64,000 nt of DNA from Candidula unifasciata. Taxonomy: Eukaryota > Mollusca > Gastropoda > Stylommatophora > Geomitridae. Positions 49,857 through 61,215 of the stretch are shown here, one piece after another. Numbering within the stretch: the first letter of the stretch is position 1; each line of letters begins with the position of its first letter. The notes under the pieces were generated by a model that saw only the letters and a program-made list of their open reading frames with translations, made no database searches and was not told where the DNA came from. The translations under genes and the position numbers were made by a program. The DNA is taken from the NCBI GenBank assembly GCA_905116865.2, contig CAJHNH020002558.1, forward strand, positions 554,932 to 618,931, read 5' to 3'.

Positions 49857-49977
49857 TTAGAAATTCTTCTCTTGAAACCTTAAATCTGAAAATCTCAGTT
49901 TTATGCTGGTATATATGCCTTGAAAAATATGATAATTTGAAATAAATAAATGTCTTTAATTTTCGACATGTCCGCAG

Positions 49978-50016
49978 GTGTTAGTCAGCCAGATGTAGGA
50001 ACACCAGGCGGCATAG
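49978..50016 (+). CDS. Exon L4: short linker after module 4
   Basis: ATGTCCGCAG acceptor and G|GTAAGT donor, 39 nt, phase 1-1, reading VSQPDVGTPGGI. It is one third the length of L1 and L2 and contains one Thr and no cysteine, so here the modules are joined by a short Gly/Pro spacer. Confidence 0.75.
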
Positions 50017-50199
50017 GTAAGTCTGTTGTTTTATTGTAGGTCTGACTGTCAATGTGACTGGCCAGGTTAATGGTAATTCAAGGCGGGATTGTGAAACTCC
50101 TTCCATCTGGCAGGCATCTCATCTGGCTGGGTCATTATACACACAAGAAGCAGGCGGCAGGGCATAGGCATCATCAAAAGAGCTAACTCCGAAACTACA

Positions 50200-50730
50200 G
50201 AGAGCTGAGCGATGGAGCTATCTACTTTGAGTCCAATTATAGGGGAAAGTGTAACGACAGAGATCAAGACAAGACTTGATATGGCAACAGCCGCGATGTC
50301 TCAGCTGAATATGACGTGGAAGAGCAAAATCAGCATCGCAGTCGTGGTCAATATTTACAAATCACTGGTATCGTCTATTTTTTTTTTTACGGGCGTGAGA
50401 GTTGGACTCACTGTGTAAATAGAAATGTATAAATTTCAGGCTTTCGAATATAAATGTCAGAGACAAAATATACAAATTTGAGGGACATCAGAAGCCTCTC
50501 ATGGCAGTGGTTGAACGTCGCAAGCTAGCTTAGTTTTGGCACTTGGTAAGACATGATTTGATTGCAAAGACTGTATTCAAGAAACATTGGGGGTAGGGGA
50601 GGGGGAGGGGTAGTCGAAGAAGAGGAGGACAAAGAAGAAACTGGAATGACAACATCAGGAAATGGACAGGACGAAGTCATCAAACACTTATTCATTAAAC
50701 AGAAGACACAGAAAGATGGCAGGTTTTATG
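50200..50730 (+). mobile_element. LINE RT C-terminal region
   Basis: The plus frame 50212-50418 carries TEIKTRLDMATAAMSQLN and VNIYKSLVSSIFFF, the post-RT block. After breaks come HLVRHDLIAKTV and a RRGGQRRNWNDNIRKWTG end. Confidence 0.75.
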
Positions 50731-51026
50731 TGCTAGTGCTTCAATCAATACACCTCCACAGCCCTAATGGGTCAAGTGTTATGTTATATGTTTAAAGGGC
50801 TGACCGTATGCAGAAGAAACATTAACTTGCTGCGAATTAAAAAAAAAAAAACAAACAAACAACACAGCTGGTCTATCTGCCCCATTGGACTGGAAAACCC
50901 CATCTGATATATGGTGGTCTATAACTTGCAAAGACCTAATGCTTCACACCCCAGTGATTGTATCTATAGAACTTTATGTACCTTTAAATTTTATAAATCT
51001 AGCTGTCAGTATCTATTCTTCTGCAG

Positions 51027-51162
51027 TATCCGATGAAGACTTTGTCAGCAAAGAGTGGCACACACTGAGCACATGTGCACTTCTGGATCCGGAGGAGGAA
51101 GACTGCGGGGAGCCCAAGGAAGAGCTACAGGACGCTCTGAGAACCGGCTCTGAAGTTTGCGA
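51027..51162 (+). CDS. Exon A5: first half of module 5
   Basis: TTCTTCTGCAG acceptor and A|GTAAGC donor, 136 nt. It encodes SDEDFVSKEWHTLSTC, the loop ALLDPEEEDC (x9) and ELQDALRTGSEVC. It shares the ALLDPEEEDCGE stretch exactly with A6, the most similar pair in the gene. Confidence 0.93.
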
Positions 51163-51239
51163 GTAAGCGTTTAATTAATTAGTCAGCTGCCATCTCCACA
51201 CTGAAGGTTGTCTACAATGAACCTTCATTACTCTCATTC

Positions 51240-51900
51240 GTGCTGGTCCCTGAAGAGCTGGCTGGTCGAGTTCTTAGATGCATGGCTTTAATGCTGGAGA
51301 TCTGGGTTCGAATCCTTTGTAAAGAATGGAAGTTTATACACTCTAACCACCCAAGTTCGTGGCGACAGCACTAACCATGCTACCTAAAACTCTCAGGTTT
51401 AGGACTACTGTCCTACATCGCGATGGGCATGTGGGTTGAGAAGACTTTATAACCGACATCACAACACTCAGGGCATTACAATAAGCGCCCCGTCCCCATC
51501 TTCAGCAGCCATCGCAGAGTTATGTACTAGTGGTGTCAGTAGCAGTCTGATTATGTGTCGGTATTGCCTTTGTTCTGAGCGTCAAATATCGGCCAGATGC
51601 TCTTGTCACTTCTCGCTGCGTCCCTCTCACTAGACTGATGGTGTTAAGTTTGCTGTTCCGAACTGTACATGTACTCCTATTAGGCCTTATCATGCAATAC
51701 TATTCCATATTGTTGCTCCGAGCCAGTTAATCTGTCCGCCTTTTAATTTCCCAGTTGAGGTGAGTTGAGCTAATAACTGACATCACAGCACCTAGGACAC
51801 TTTCTTACGTGCTTCACCCCCATATTCAGCAGTCAGCGAAGTACACTATCTTTAGAACTCGTATTAAATTCAGTAATATCAGTTCTTTAAACTCTCTGTA
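51240..51900. other. A5-B5 intron with decayed LINE RNase H 3' remnants
   Basis: 51430-51650 and about 51760-51840 resemble, in inverse orientation, the sequence around 26640-26760 (the 3' end of the RNase H LINE). There is no open frame. Confidence 0.4.
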
Positions 51901-51904
51901 GTGT

Positions 51905-52130
51905 AAAGAACCTTTTTTGACATCATCGTGAGCATTAGTCATATAGGGCTAGACCTAATTTTTTTTTAGAAAAACGTTACTCGGAGGGGAGATGGTAAGC
52001 ATAATTTGACCTGATACTCATTTAAGGCTGGGTCGACCTGTGAGCCAACGTTATTTCTGAAAAATGTCTGGTTCCGCCAGGACCTTTACTGATGACCTTT
52101 GGATCCGCAGACAGGTGTATACTCTCTGAG
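51905..52130 (-). mobile_element. SINE family A copy, divergent
   Basis: The reverse complement shows GGATCCAAAGGTCATCAGTAAAGG, then GGCTCACAGGTCGACCCAGCC and the AATTAGGTCTAGCCCTATATG tail. Confidence 0.65.
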
Positions 52131-52529
52131 AACATTGTTACTATTGCTGTCTTAGTGTTGGAATGAAATATCAGGTCAGAAAATTATTGCAGCCACACTA
52201 TCTTTTATTCTCTTTGTAACTGGGTACAAAAAACTATTTGTTTTTTTCCCTATTTACATGTCACAGAACAGACTAAATACTGTCAGTGTTGAGTTAAAAG
52301 GAGGATGACCCAAAAAATGCAAAGATTAAACATAATTGAAAGTCTATAACTAAGCAAAAACAAGCAAATCAAAATCAACATATAGAAAGAACACAACTCT
52401 CCTGTAGCATCATACGGATGTGAGTCGGGGACTATGTGGCAGTCATTTAGGAAGAATACCATTTAGTAGAAAAGGAATTATGGCATGACATTGTAAGTAA
52501 GCATTGTAATTATCTATATTTCCCATCCC

Positions 52530-52690
52530 AACGTTGGACTCAATTTTTCGTTATTTTAAATTCCTTCTCCGGCTGTAGTCAGGGGCACCAACATAGCATA
52601 AAGACTGAAGGAGGTTTCACGGACGTCAGCCCTGGTGATCTTCATCCAAATGGTTGCATCTGACGGCACCAGATGTTGGTCGCTCGTTTT
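52530..52690 (+). mobile_element. Interspersed repeat family E, divergent
   Basis: CCCAACGTTGGACTCAATTTTTCGTTATTTTAAA, then GTAGTCAGGGGCACCAACATAGC, GAGGTTTCACGGACGTCAGCCC and CACCAGATGTTGGTCG. Confidence 0.5.
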
Positions 52691-52704
52691 ACAGTCGTTG
52701 TTGA

Positions 52705-52765
52705 AACACACACACACACACACCTACGCGCGCGCGCGCACACACACATACATAAACACACTCGT
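52705..52765. repeat. (CA)n/(CG)n microsatellite
   Basis: Alternating CA with a CGCGCGCGCG core. A Z-DNA-prone composition. Confidence 0.9.
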
Positions 52766-53056
52766 TGTAAAAGTTGTGAACATCAAGAAGAACTGGCGCT
52801 AGAGTACATCTTCTATGGGGAACTGACCTCTCTGGCCCAATCAATCGCTTCTGTGGATGACAACAAAATATGGGGGGGGGGATGGGGGGGGGGGGCAGGA
52901 TACCTGGTCAGATGGACAGGGACAGACAAGCATGAAGGTTGGCACCAGACACACTCAGTTAGGGAAGGACACAAGGTGGAAGGGGTGTCAAGGGAGGGAT
53001 AATGGTTTCAGGCAGGCTGTGATGGCAGCGATATTCCGAGACGCACTTCTTACACG

Positions 53057-53475
53057 ATGATGGTGATGGTCATGATGGTGATGATGATGATGACGACGAT
53101 GATGCTGATGGTCATGTTGATGATGACGACGATGATGGACATGATGAAAATGATGGCGACGATGATGATGATGATAATGATGGACATCATGATGATGATG
53201 ATGATGACGACGATGATGATATTGGTCATGATGATATTGATAATTATGAGGAAGATGACGGTCATGGGGATGATGATGATGATGATAATGATCATGATGA
53301 TGCCGATGATGACGATGCTGATGGAGCCGATTATGTTGTTGGTGATGATGACGATAATGATGGTGATTATGATGGAGCCTATGACGATGTTTGTGATGAT
53401 GACGATAGTCATGATGACGATGATGATGGTGATGATAATAATGATTATGATGATGATGATGGTGATGGCAATGAG
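53057..53475. repeat. (GATGAT)n/(GATGAC)n trinucleotide tract before exon B5
   Basis: About 420 bp of GATGAT, GATGAC and GATGGT units. Met-rich frames on the plus strand and His- or Ile-rich frames on the minus strand are artefacts. It ends about 75 nt before the B5 acceptor. Confidence 0.95.
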
Positions 53476-53548
53476 TCACATATGGTATGTATAAAGTGAC
53501 AATTATACCACTATTTCGTGCAGATTCTCAAATGTCTATAATCTTCAG

Positions 53549-53643
53549 GGCGGCTAGCGGATATGTGGAATGTCTGGAGGAGGCGTGTCTCCTCACCCAC
53601 ACACTGACAGAGAGTTTAAACAAGATCAAGACCAGATGTGATG
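53549..53643 (+). CDS. Exon B5: second half of module 5
   Basis: TAATCTTCAG acceptor and G|GTGAGT donor, 95 nt. It encodes AASGYVECLEEAC, then LTESLNKIKTRC. The donor is GTGAGT, while the other B exons use GTAATx or GTAAGC. The intron starts directly with the 19-bp minisatellite made of this junction. Confidence 0.93.
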
Positions 53644-54715
53644 GTGAGTGATAGATGGGATGGTGAGTGACAGATGTGATGGTGAGTGATAGATGGGATG
53701 GTGAGTGACAGATGTGATGGTGAGTGATAGATTGGATGGTGAGTGATAGATGTGATGGTGAGTGATAGATGGGATAATGAGTGATAGATGTGATGGTGAG
53801 TGATAGATGTGATAGTGAGTGATAGATGTGATGGTGAGTGATAAATGTGATGTTAAGTGATAGATATGATATTGTGATATATGTGATTGTGAGTGATAAA
53901 TGTGATATTAAGTGATAGATGTTATGGAGTGATAGATGTGATGGGAGTGATACATATGATATTGAGTGCTAGATGTCATGGTGAGTGTTATATGTGACAT
54001 TGAGTTACAGGTGTGATGGTTGGTGATTTATATGATGGTGAGTAACAGATGTGATGGTGGGCGATTGATGTTAAAGTGAGTGGCAGATGTGCTGATAGAT
54101 GTGATGGTGAGTGATATATGTTATGGTCAGTGATATATATGATGGTGAGTGACAGATGTGATGGTAAGTGATAGATGTGACATTGAGTGATAGAGCCAAT
54201 GGTGAGTGATAGATGTGATTGTAAGTGACAGATGTGATAGTGACCGATAGATGTGATGGTGGATGACAGATGTAATGGTGAGTGATAGATGTGACATTAA
54301 GCGATATATGTGATGGTTGGTGACATAAATGATAATGAGTGACAGATGAGATGGTTGGTGTTATATGTGATGGTGAGTGACAGATGTCATGGTGAGTGAT
54401 AGATGTGACATTAAGCGATATATGTGATGGTTGGTGACATAAATGATAATGAGTGACAGATGAGATGGTTGGTGTTATATGTGATGGTGAGTGACAGATG
54501 TCATGGTGAGTGATAGATGTGACATTGAGTAATAGACCTGATGGTGAGTGGCACATGTGCTGATGAGTGATGGATGTGATTGTGAGAGATATATGTGATA
54601 GTCGGTGATATATATGATGGTGAGTGACAGATCTGATGGTGAATGACATTGATGGTGGTGAGTGATAGATGTGATATTGAGCGATAGATGTGATGGTGAA
54701 TGATATATATTATGG
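53644..54715. repeat. 19-bp minisatellite carrying repeated 5' splice-site sequence
   Basis: The unit is GATGGTGAGTGATAGATGT with many variants. It begins at the first intron base after exon B5. The junction AGATGTGATG|GTGAGTGATAG is the same as the repeat unit (an exact match to the unit around 53668), so each well-preserved copy contains a GATG|GTGAGT donor-like site. About 50 copies, more degenerate rightward. Confidence 0.93.
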
Positions 54716-54719
54716 TGGG

Positions 54720-55365
54720 TTACATATGTGTTTGTAAGTTGCAGAGGTATGTTGTGCGATTGACTTGACGAAGATTCGACTAATACAGCTAATTTACCTT
54801 TCCTACTATTACTCCTACTTGATGTGCTACAGATTTATAGTAGTACTCTTTCTCTCTCTCCCTGTTTCTCTTGGCCCCTTTCCCCTCCCTTCCCCAACTG
54901 TTAAACAGTCAAGACGAACTCCTGTTTTCTTCTTTTTATGACATAGCTAAAAAATGTATATTGTGTCCTTCTGGAGTAGTCAGTCAGTATCTTTGTGAGT
55001 CATTTTATTTTATCAGTATTTCTCTTGTTATTTGTTTATGGTATTCCCATTATTCCTCTGTAAAACCAGATCTTCACCACTTACAAATAAGTTTTCCCTT
55101 AACCGTGTAACTAATAATCTAGCTAATAAACTAGCCAACTAACTGATTAACTAACCAATCAGCCAGCCAACTAAATACTCTACTAACTAACTAACTAACT
55201 GGATAACTAACTAATGGTGCATAAACTACATGGTCGAGAAGTTCCAAACTTACAATTTAGTCTTGCTTATATCCAGGCACAGATCTGACTGCCATCAAGA
55301 CTCATCCTGCTTCAACAGAAAATATCTAGTGGACAGTAAATGTCAATAACTTTAAAAGTCCTCCT
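54720..55365. other. B5-L5 intron stretch
   Basis: A pyrimidine-rich stretch around 54840-54900 and AACTAACTAACT units at 55090-55215. No gene seen. Confidence 0.4.
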
Positions 55366-55369
55366 ATTC

Positions 55370-55580
55370 ATCTGCATGATAATCTAGATGTGGCCCAGAC
55401 CCTCTAGGAGCGAGTGCACAGTACTGAAGAATACATAAATCATTACTGTACGACGGAAATGGACTTGGGGGAGTGACGAAGGGTTTCGGATGGCACTCAG
55501 ACGAAAAGCAAGACAGACATGCAGACTATTACTCTTTGGAGCGTTTCTTGGGACATTCAGAGTGCTGTGATGTCGGTTCT
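55370..55580 (+). mobile_element. LINE RNase H C-terminal fragment, decayed
   Basis: Aligned by eye with 24230-24420: GATGTGGCCCAGACCCTCTAGGAGCGAGTGCACAGTACTGAAG resembles the VVRALWERLNSAE segment, followed by the CATTACTGT...ATGCAGACTATTAC end. Confidence 0.5.
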
Positions 55581-55878
55581 TGCATCATCTCAGATACACA
55601 CAACTCTAGTCTTCTATAAAACCAAAATATCACCAATTTCATAGCGTCAGACAGACACTAGTATTGTTTCCTTACTGCTCATTCTATAACATTTTATAAC
55701 TTTGCTTAACGCGGGCGAGTCTCTCTTGTTACATTCGCCATCGTCGAGGGCATGTCCCATGCCTACATATAGCACAACATAACACTATACTTTGGAAAGA
55801 CGGAAAGGTGGCAATCAATAACATAATTTTACAATTATGTTTCTATAACAATTGTTATGGTCTATTCTATCTTCTCAG

Positions 55879-55932
55879 GAGAAGGAGGAGACCCTGAAGA
55901 AAACCCCAACTCTAATTTTCCTGGAACACTGG
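55879..55932 (+). CDS. Exon L5: short acidic/Asn linker after module 5
   Basis: ATCTTCTCAG acceptor and G|GTGAGT donor, 54 nt, phase 1-1, reading EGGDPEENPNSNFPGTL. It has no cysteine and only one Thr, so it is not mucin-like. Phase and position fit the series. Confidence 0.8.
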
Positions 55933-56025
55933 GTGAGTTTATTGTCTCATGTATGATCGTAGTCCATTGAAGCACTATATGTGTCTTTCTTTTGTTTAAA
56001 TAGAATTGTTCACTTTCGTTAAAAA

Positions 56026-56253
56026 CAGTGGTTCTTAACCATTAGGTCACAACTCTTTGGGCGGGAGTGGGGAGTGGGGGGGGGGGGGGAGGGGGTTGAA
56101 CGACCTGTTCACAGGGGTCGCTAAAGACCATCAGAAAACACATATGTTTTGAAATTATGAAGTAGAAACGAAAATAAATTTATGGTTGGAAGTCGTCACC
56201 ACACGACGAACTACATTAAAGGGTCGCGGCGTTAGAAAGAGTGAGAGCCACTG
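56026..56253. mobile_element. hAT-like non-autonomous element
   Basis: Starts CAGTGGTTCTTAACC and ends, inverted, with CAGTGGCTCTCACTC. 228 bp, with an internal G run. Terminal motif and size fit a hAT MITE. The 8-bp flanks do not match, so the target duplication is lost or the ends are slightly off. Confidence 0.6.
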
Positions 56254-56539
56254 ATTTCAACTGTTTCGATGCAAATCTTTTTGATCCTTAGCAGCCTGAA
56301 GCGGGCTGAGTTGCTGAAAGTATCATTTAAAGTGATACCTCTCTCTTGATCTGAGATCGAAGAAGTTGCGAAAAGAGCTAGCGGCAAGTCCGTTCTAGGT
56401 TCGAATGATGCTCCGTACATCCTGTACAAGCGTTGTCCGAAAATCCTTCGAATGCCTCATCGCTTGCTGAGATTAGCGTGGAGCCGAAATCAAATATGTT
56501 ACGAGTGGCAACGGGTCAACAGGGTCAAATAGTCTATCC

Positions 56540-57900
56540 CAGTTCAGGCCTATTTCGCTGTTGAATGTTGAGTGCAAAATATTCTTCTCGGTTATGGGGC
56601 TCACACAGTATCTGATGGCGAACAAATACATCGATAAGCGTGTTCAGAAAGGTGGAATCCCGGGCGTCACTGGGTGCCTTGAACACGCTACTCCGTCAAT
56701 TAAAAAAATTATAAGAAATTTAAACTGGACATCCCTACGTCCACATTAATCAGACTGCTGCGCCTCTGCACCGCAAATGTTAAATTTAATTTCATTGAAA
56801 CGAGCTACCGCCAAATTGACGGAATAGCTATGGTCCAATCTTGGCCGACTTTTTCATAGCACATCTCAAAAATAGCAGATCTGCCCACATCAGGGATTTG
56901 TTTTTGTACCGTCGGTATGTAGATGACAATCTAATAATAACTGCTGGCAAATAGCAAGCCACTGCGTTTCCATACCACCATGAACCAGTCACACAGAAAC
57001 ATCACATTTTCGTTACAACACGAACATGTCGGTACTTTACCATTCCTTGATGTACTTATTGCACGTAGAGAGGATGGCAGTATCCAAAGATCAGTGTATC
57101 GAAAAGAAACATGGACCGGCCAGTATCTAAACTTTCACAGTTTCGTACCTATTTAGTACAAACGTGGTGTAGTGAGAAGCTTGTTCAACCGGGGCAGAAA
57201 GATTTGCACCGAAGACACACTGTCTGCAGAAATTAAAACTCTCGATTCAACTTTGCTACTGAATGGGTACTCCATAGGTTTCATTAAACGTCATTGCACC
57301 CCACCCAACCCTATCCTGAACGAAATTACAGTATCCAAACTATGAGTATATTTCCAAACTACTTATCGAGATGATGACGTCATGCAGCGTCTGCAAGACC
57401 GACTGTAAACAGCATCTGCCAAACATTCTTTGCGGCTGTTCCGGTAGTGAGGTACAAGACAACTTCTATCCCAACCCCACCTATTAAACAGCTCCTTTCT
57501 CTGTACACCAAATCTAATTGTATTTACCAATTTATATGTACGTTTTCTGCCTGGTGCACCCTCACATTTCATCCTTCCGGCAGGCGTTCTCAGACAATCC
57601 AAATCCAATTGTGTTTACCAATTTACATGTAAGTGCCAGTTGACTTACATCGGTTGAACGGAGAGACAGCTTGGTAATAGAGTGGCAGAGCACATACCTA
57701 AATGGCTACATACACAGCTCAGTGATTCTTCTAGGGTGTCGAGACCAGTCAAGAGGAAAGAACCCGCTTCTTCCATAGGACGTCATCTACTTAATTCCGG
57801 ACACATAACTGACACAGACACTGCTTTCCGTGTGATTTACCACACTCCGAACAGCAGACTTAAAAACAGCCAGGGAAGGAAGCTCATGGAGAACGAATGA
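56540..57900 (+). mobile_element. Penelope-like element: RT and GIY-YIG remains
   Basis: The frame around 56820 reads SYRQIDGIAM, the RT motif preceding the active site in Penelope-like elements. In another frame at 56910-56945 is YRRYVDDNLI, with the catalytic DD. Later come LPFLDVLIARREDGS and SVYRK (57045-57110), and a C-terminal GIY-YIG-type endonuclease with CQLTYIG, a stop, then TERQLGNRVAEH (57635-57700) and SIGRHLLNSGH. It has several frameshifts and stops. A partial internal duplication of the 'CCAAATC.AATTGT.TTTACCAATTTA.ATGTA' segment occurs at 57507 and 57597. It lies in the L5-A6 intron. Confidence 0.8.
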
Positions 57901-57975
57901 ACGAACAAACTTTATTTTCAAAGGGTTACAAATTAGGCAGGCAGGCCTGTCTGACGTTCAGCCCTTATAAGCACT
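57893..57975 (-). mobile_element. Retroelement 3' end with (GTTC)n tail
   Basis: Inverse of 16040-16130: CAAACTTTATTTTCAAAGGGTT preceded by GAACGAATGAACGAA. It directly follows the Penelope-like remains. Confidence 0.7.
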
Positions 57976-58054
57976 CATTTTTCAGAGTACCAATACCTGT
58001 TATTAATAATGCATGTTATGCATGTTATGGAAATAATAAAGAAATATAAATTAT

Positions 58055-58400
58055 AGAATAATGCATACACACATCATGTGTTCACAATCGTACACACTCA
58101 CACACACGTATACATACTCCTACGTTCTCATAATGCACATTCATATACAGACATACATGATACATACACACACGCATCTACACACATATACAGACATAAA
58201 ACACATACACACACATGGACATAAATATACAAATAGAAAACAAACACATATATTTCATACATACACACCTATAAATGCATCCATGCATACACACATATAC
58301 AATCACATGTACAGATACCAACATATGCCCACAACCACACATTTACACTTACATGAATACATACACCCACATACATGCACACATACCCGAATATGCCCAG
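58055..58400. repeat. (ACACAT)-type degenerate microsatellite
   Basis: CATACACACATATACAGACATA-type units. The His/Thr/Tyr-rich frame over it is an artefact. Confidence 0.85.
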
Positions 58401-58549
58401 TTATCCCAAAGGCGTAGAAAGGGGTTATTTACTTACTTTTCGTTCTCAGTCTAGTTAGGCTGAGGCTTGGCAGATTTGAAGGACCTACGCACAGTGCTAG
58501 ATGTTGTGAAGATTCGTTGAAATCCAGGAAACAGTAGGAAGGCACGCAC

Positions 58550-59060
58550 AGTTCATCACGGAGTGCAGAGAATGGTGCAGCTAGGGGTGGCCAGGGTATC
58601 TGGCCGACGCTGAACACTCATGGGATGGGCGAAACGGACATACAATCAGACTGTTACTGGTGCCATGAAAATAAGGTCTCTAAGAAAGGCTGTAGGAGTG
58701 ACCAGGAGAGATACAATTAGAAATGAGGTCATACTAGATAAAGTCGACACAGAACCAATTCTACATTACATAGAAAGACAGCAAATCACATGGTTTGCCC
58801 ACTTGGAGAGAATGCCTTCTGATGTTTTACCATTCAGAGCATTTTACCTTTCAAGGCATGTACTAAAAGAGGAGATGGACGTGGGGCAAGAGGTAGACCA
58901 AGAACAATATGGAAGGATAACATCAGAGAAATGCTACAGTACCACGATGTGTCTTTGGTCGAAGCAGCCAAAAAAAAAAAAAAAACAAGAAGCAGGACCG
59001 TATATCTCCCTCGTCATCCGAAGCGGTAAAAAGGGCGTAAAGAAAAAGAAGACTTGTGCC
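58550..59060 (+). mobile_element. LINE RT C-terminal region and 3' tail
   Basis: The frame from 58620 contains IRSLRKAVGVTRRDTIRNEV, EPILHYIERQQITWFAHLERM and, after a shift, GRGRPRTIWKDNIREMLQ. It is the plus-strand relative of 7525-8240, and the same A/G-rich tail ends it near 59050. Sequence at 58560-58660 resembles the RNase H LINE end at 24350-24420. Confidence 0.75.
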
Positions 59061-59439
59061 ATCTGGATTTAAACCCTGTGCTTGCTGTTGGAAGTGAAGA
59101 AAGAGGGTTTACAGGCATGTCACAATTGTTATCACGCCAGCTCTTACCTCATTTTTTGAAAAACTAAACATACACATCACCAGTTAGCATCCTGTACACC
59201 CTTTTCCCGACTTAGAAAGAATCACCCCACTTTCTTTAAGACCTAAAAAAGCATGCTCATTAGAAGGGGGGGGGGGAAGTGTTAACAAACCAGACAAACA
59301 ATCTTTAGTTTTCAAAAATACCGATATTATTAAACCATACAGCTGAACGAAACTAATAAGCAAACACCTGACTGAGAAACCTATTGATTGTTGCGTACTT
59401 TCAAAGTTACCCGATGTCACTTTTTAGCCACCCTCCACC

Positions 59440-59640
59440 GCACCAAAATGACTTTGGCTCCCAGGTCGACCCAGCCTTGAGTGGGTACAGGGTGCAGTTC
59501 CGGGAAGTAGAGGCTGCCGGCGTAATGCTGACCACATCATTCATCTTGTGCCGTTGGTCAATAAAAAATATAGGTCTAGCCCTATATGCCCTAAACTACT
59601 AAAGGCGTAGAAAGTGCCCATTACTTTTTTTTACTTTACC
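59440..59640 (+). mobile_element. SINE family A, body and tail
   Basis: CTTTGGCTCCCAGGTCGACCCAGCC, TTGAGTGGGTACAGGGTGCAG, GGCTGCCGGCGTAATGCTGACC and AAATATAGGTCTAGCCCTATATGCCC. The head is missing. A poly-C stretch follows (59651-59685). Confidence 0.8.
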
Positions 59641-59940
59641 ATCGCACACCACCCCCCCCCCCTTCCCCCCCTCCCCACCCGCCAAGAAAAGTACAGTTAG
59701 CTAAAGAAACCATTTTGACGTACATTTGACTTTTACAATCGCTGTAACACAAGGATACCTCAGGATTCAACAACTTGGTTAACAGTCCTTATGCATCTGG
59801 TTCATGATTAGTTTTCACGTGCACGGGCTTTCTCGTCAACTAAAACAAAATGGGCCATCAGATATCGATGCGTTTCTGTTCTTTTCAGTTTTTACATTTG
59901 TGTGTGCATGTGTATTTGAGACTTGAATTTCCGTGTCCAG

Positions 59941-60076
59941 GCTCTGAATCAACAGTTGTTAACAGTGAGATCCATACGTTGACTACCTGCGCACTCCTAG
60001 ACCCTGAAGAGGAAGATTGCGGGGAGCAAAAGACGGATCTACAAGACGCTTTGAGAAGTAACGAGGACGTTTGCGG
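59941..60076 (+). CDS. Exon A6: first half of module 6
   Basis: GTGTCCAG acceptor and G|GTAAGA donor, 136 nt as A5. It encodes SESTVVNSEIHTLTTC, the loop ALLDPEEEDC (x9) and DLQDALRSNEDVC. The Trp found in the EW of all other A exons is Ile here. The rest of the motif and the cysteines are intact. Confidence 0.92.
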
Positions 60077-60479
60077 GTAAGAAGCACTGTCTCTTAGATT
60101 GTGTCCGTGAGTGGACTTTAGCTTGCAATCACCAACTGTCCGATTAACTGAGCAGGTGATGTCTGAGGTCTGCGAGTTATGCTCCAGATAAGCCCGCCCC
60201 CGAATTGTTTCTAGGGGATAATAGCTGAAAACAATTGTTAAAAGGGGAACCACATCCTGAGGATCTGTAGGTTCCTGCGGTGCACGTTCTCGTTGTCGAT
60301 TTCTTCTTCTTATTGTAGCTTCTACAATGTGCGTCTTTGGAGGGGACTTTACAAAGTCAGTGAATCAAGAGGTGGGGAGAGAAAAAAAAAGCGTTAGATA
60401 GGACACAAGCTGGGAAAACATGTGAACGCAATAACAAGTCTGTATTTACGGTGGAAACGACAGTGACATCAAAAACACA

Positions 60480-60510
60480 CAAAATAACAGAAAAAAAAAA
60501 AAAAAAAAAA
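60480..60510. repeat. Poly-A run
   Basis: About 20 A residues, probably a retroposon tail. Confidence 0.7.
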
Positions 60511-60559
60511 CATTGAGAATGGAATTAGAGTGGGTAGTTAAAAACACGTCTTGGGAGAG

Positions 60560-61030
60560 CTGCCGGTGTGACAAGAGGAGATCAAATCATAAATGAAGAA
60601 ATTAAAAAGACTAGGACTGAAACCTGTCATACAAATAACTAAACAACAATAAATGAGATGGTTTGGCCACGTGAGGAGAATGCCCTGGTACCAACCGTCA
60701 CAGTCAGCAGAAATATAATCAACACAGAGCAAGGGAAGACCAGGCAAGAGACGGAGCGAAATCACCAAGAGCCACCTAACAGACCCCACCCCCAACACCT
60801 TTTCGAGGTAAATGGTGGAAGAGGAGAAGAAGAAAAAGTTAAAAACATAAGGAGGTTACGAGATGAGCTGCCGGCAATAGCAAAGAAGAGAATTTCTTGG
60901 CGTGAGTTGGTTGAGAGCAGATGCTTCAATGGCGTATGAAAAAGTCCGAGGGAGAAGAAGGAGCAGAAGAAGAAGAAGAAGAAAAAGAAGACGAAAAAGA
61001 AAAAAGACGAAGAAGAAGAAAAGAAGGGGG
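60560..61030 (+). mobile_element. LINE 3' end with (GAA)n tail
   Basis: The plus strand reads MRWFGHVRRMPWYQ in frame at 60658-60700, then SKGRPGKRRSEITKSHL, the LINE C-terminal block. It ends in AGAAGAAGAAG (60955-61026). Confidence 0.65.
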
Positions 61031-61035
61031 CAAAA

Positions 61036-61215
61036 CAAAATGATGACTGTTGGGGGTTGGTTCTGCAACGTCCTGTAAAGGATACGCAACTAACCATGGG
61101 GCGTCGCAGGTCGACCTAGCCCAAAATGGGCACCAGGATGGCTGTCATGGAGAAGTAAAGACGGCTGGCGTAATGCTGACCACAATACCCACCTAGTGCG
61201 GACGGTCTGTAAAAA
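61036..61215 (+). mobile_element. SINE-C 3' end joined to SINE-B body fragment
   Basis: 61050-61090 shows GGTTCTGCAACGTCCTGTAAAGGATACGC (family C tail). 61097-61215 shows GGGGCGTCGCAGGTCGACC, GGGCACCAGGATGGCTGTCATGG and AAGTAAAGACGGCTGGCG (family B). Confidence 0.7.

Noticed and set aside
53057..53494. Met-rich plus-strand and His-rich minus-strand proteins
   Set aside because: Products of the GATGAT/GATGAC tract; all frames are open together.
54071..54649. 192-codon His/Ser/Ile frame on the minus strand
   Set aside because: It arises from the 19-bp minisatellite read in reverse.
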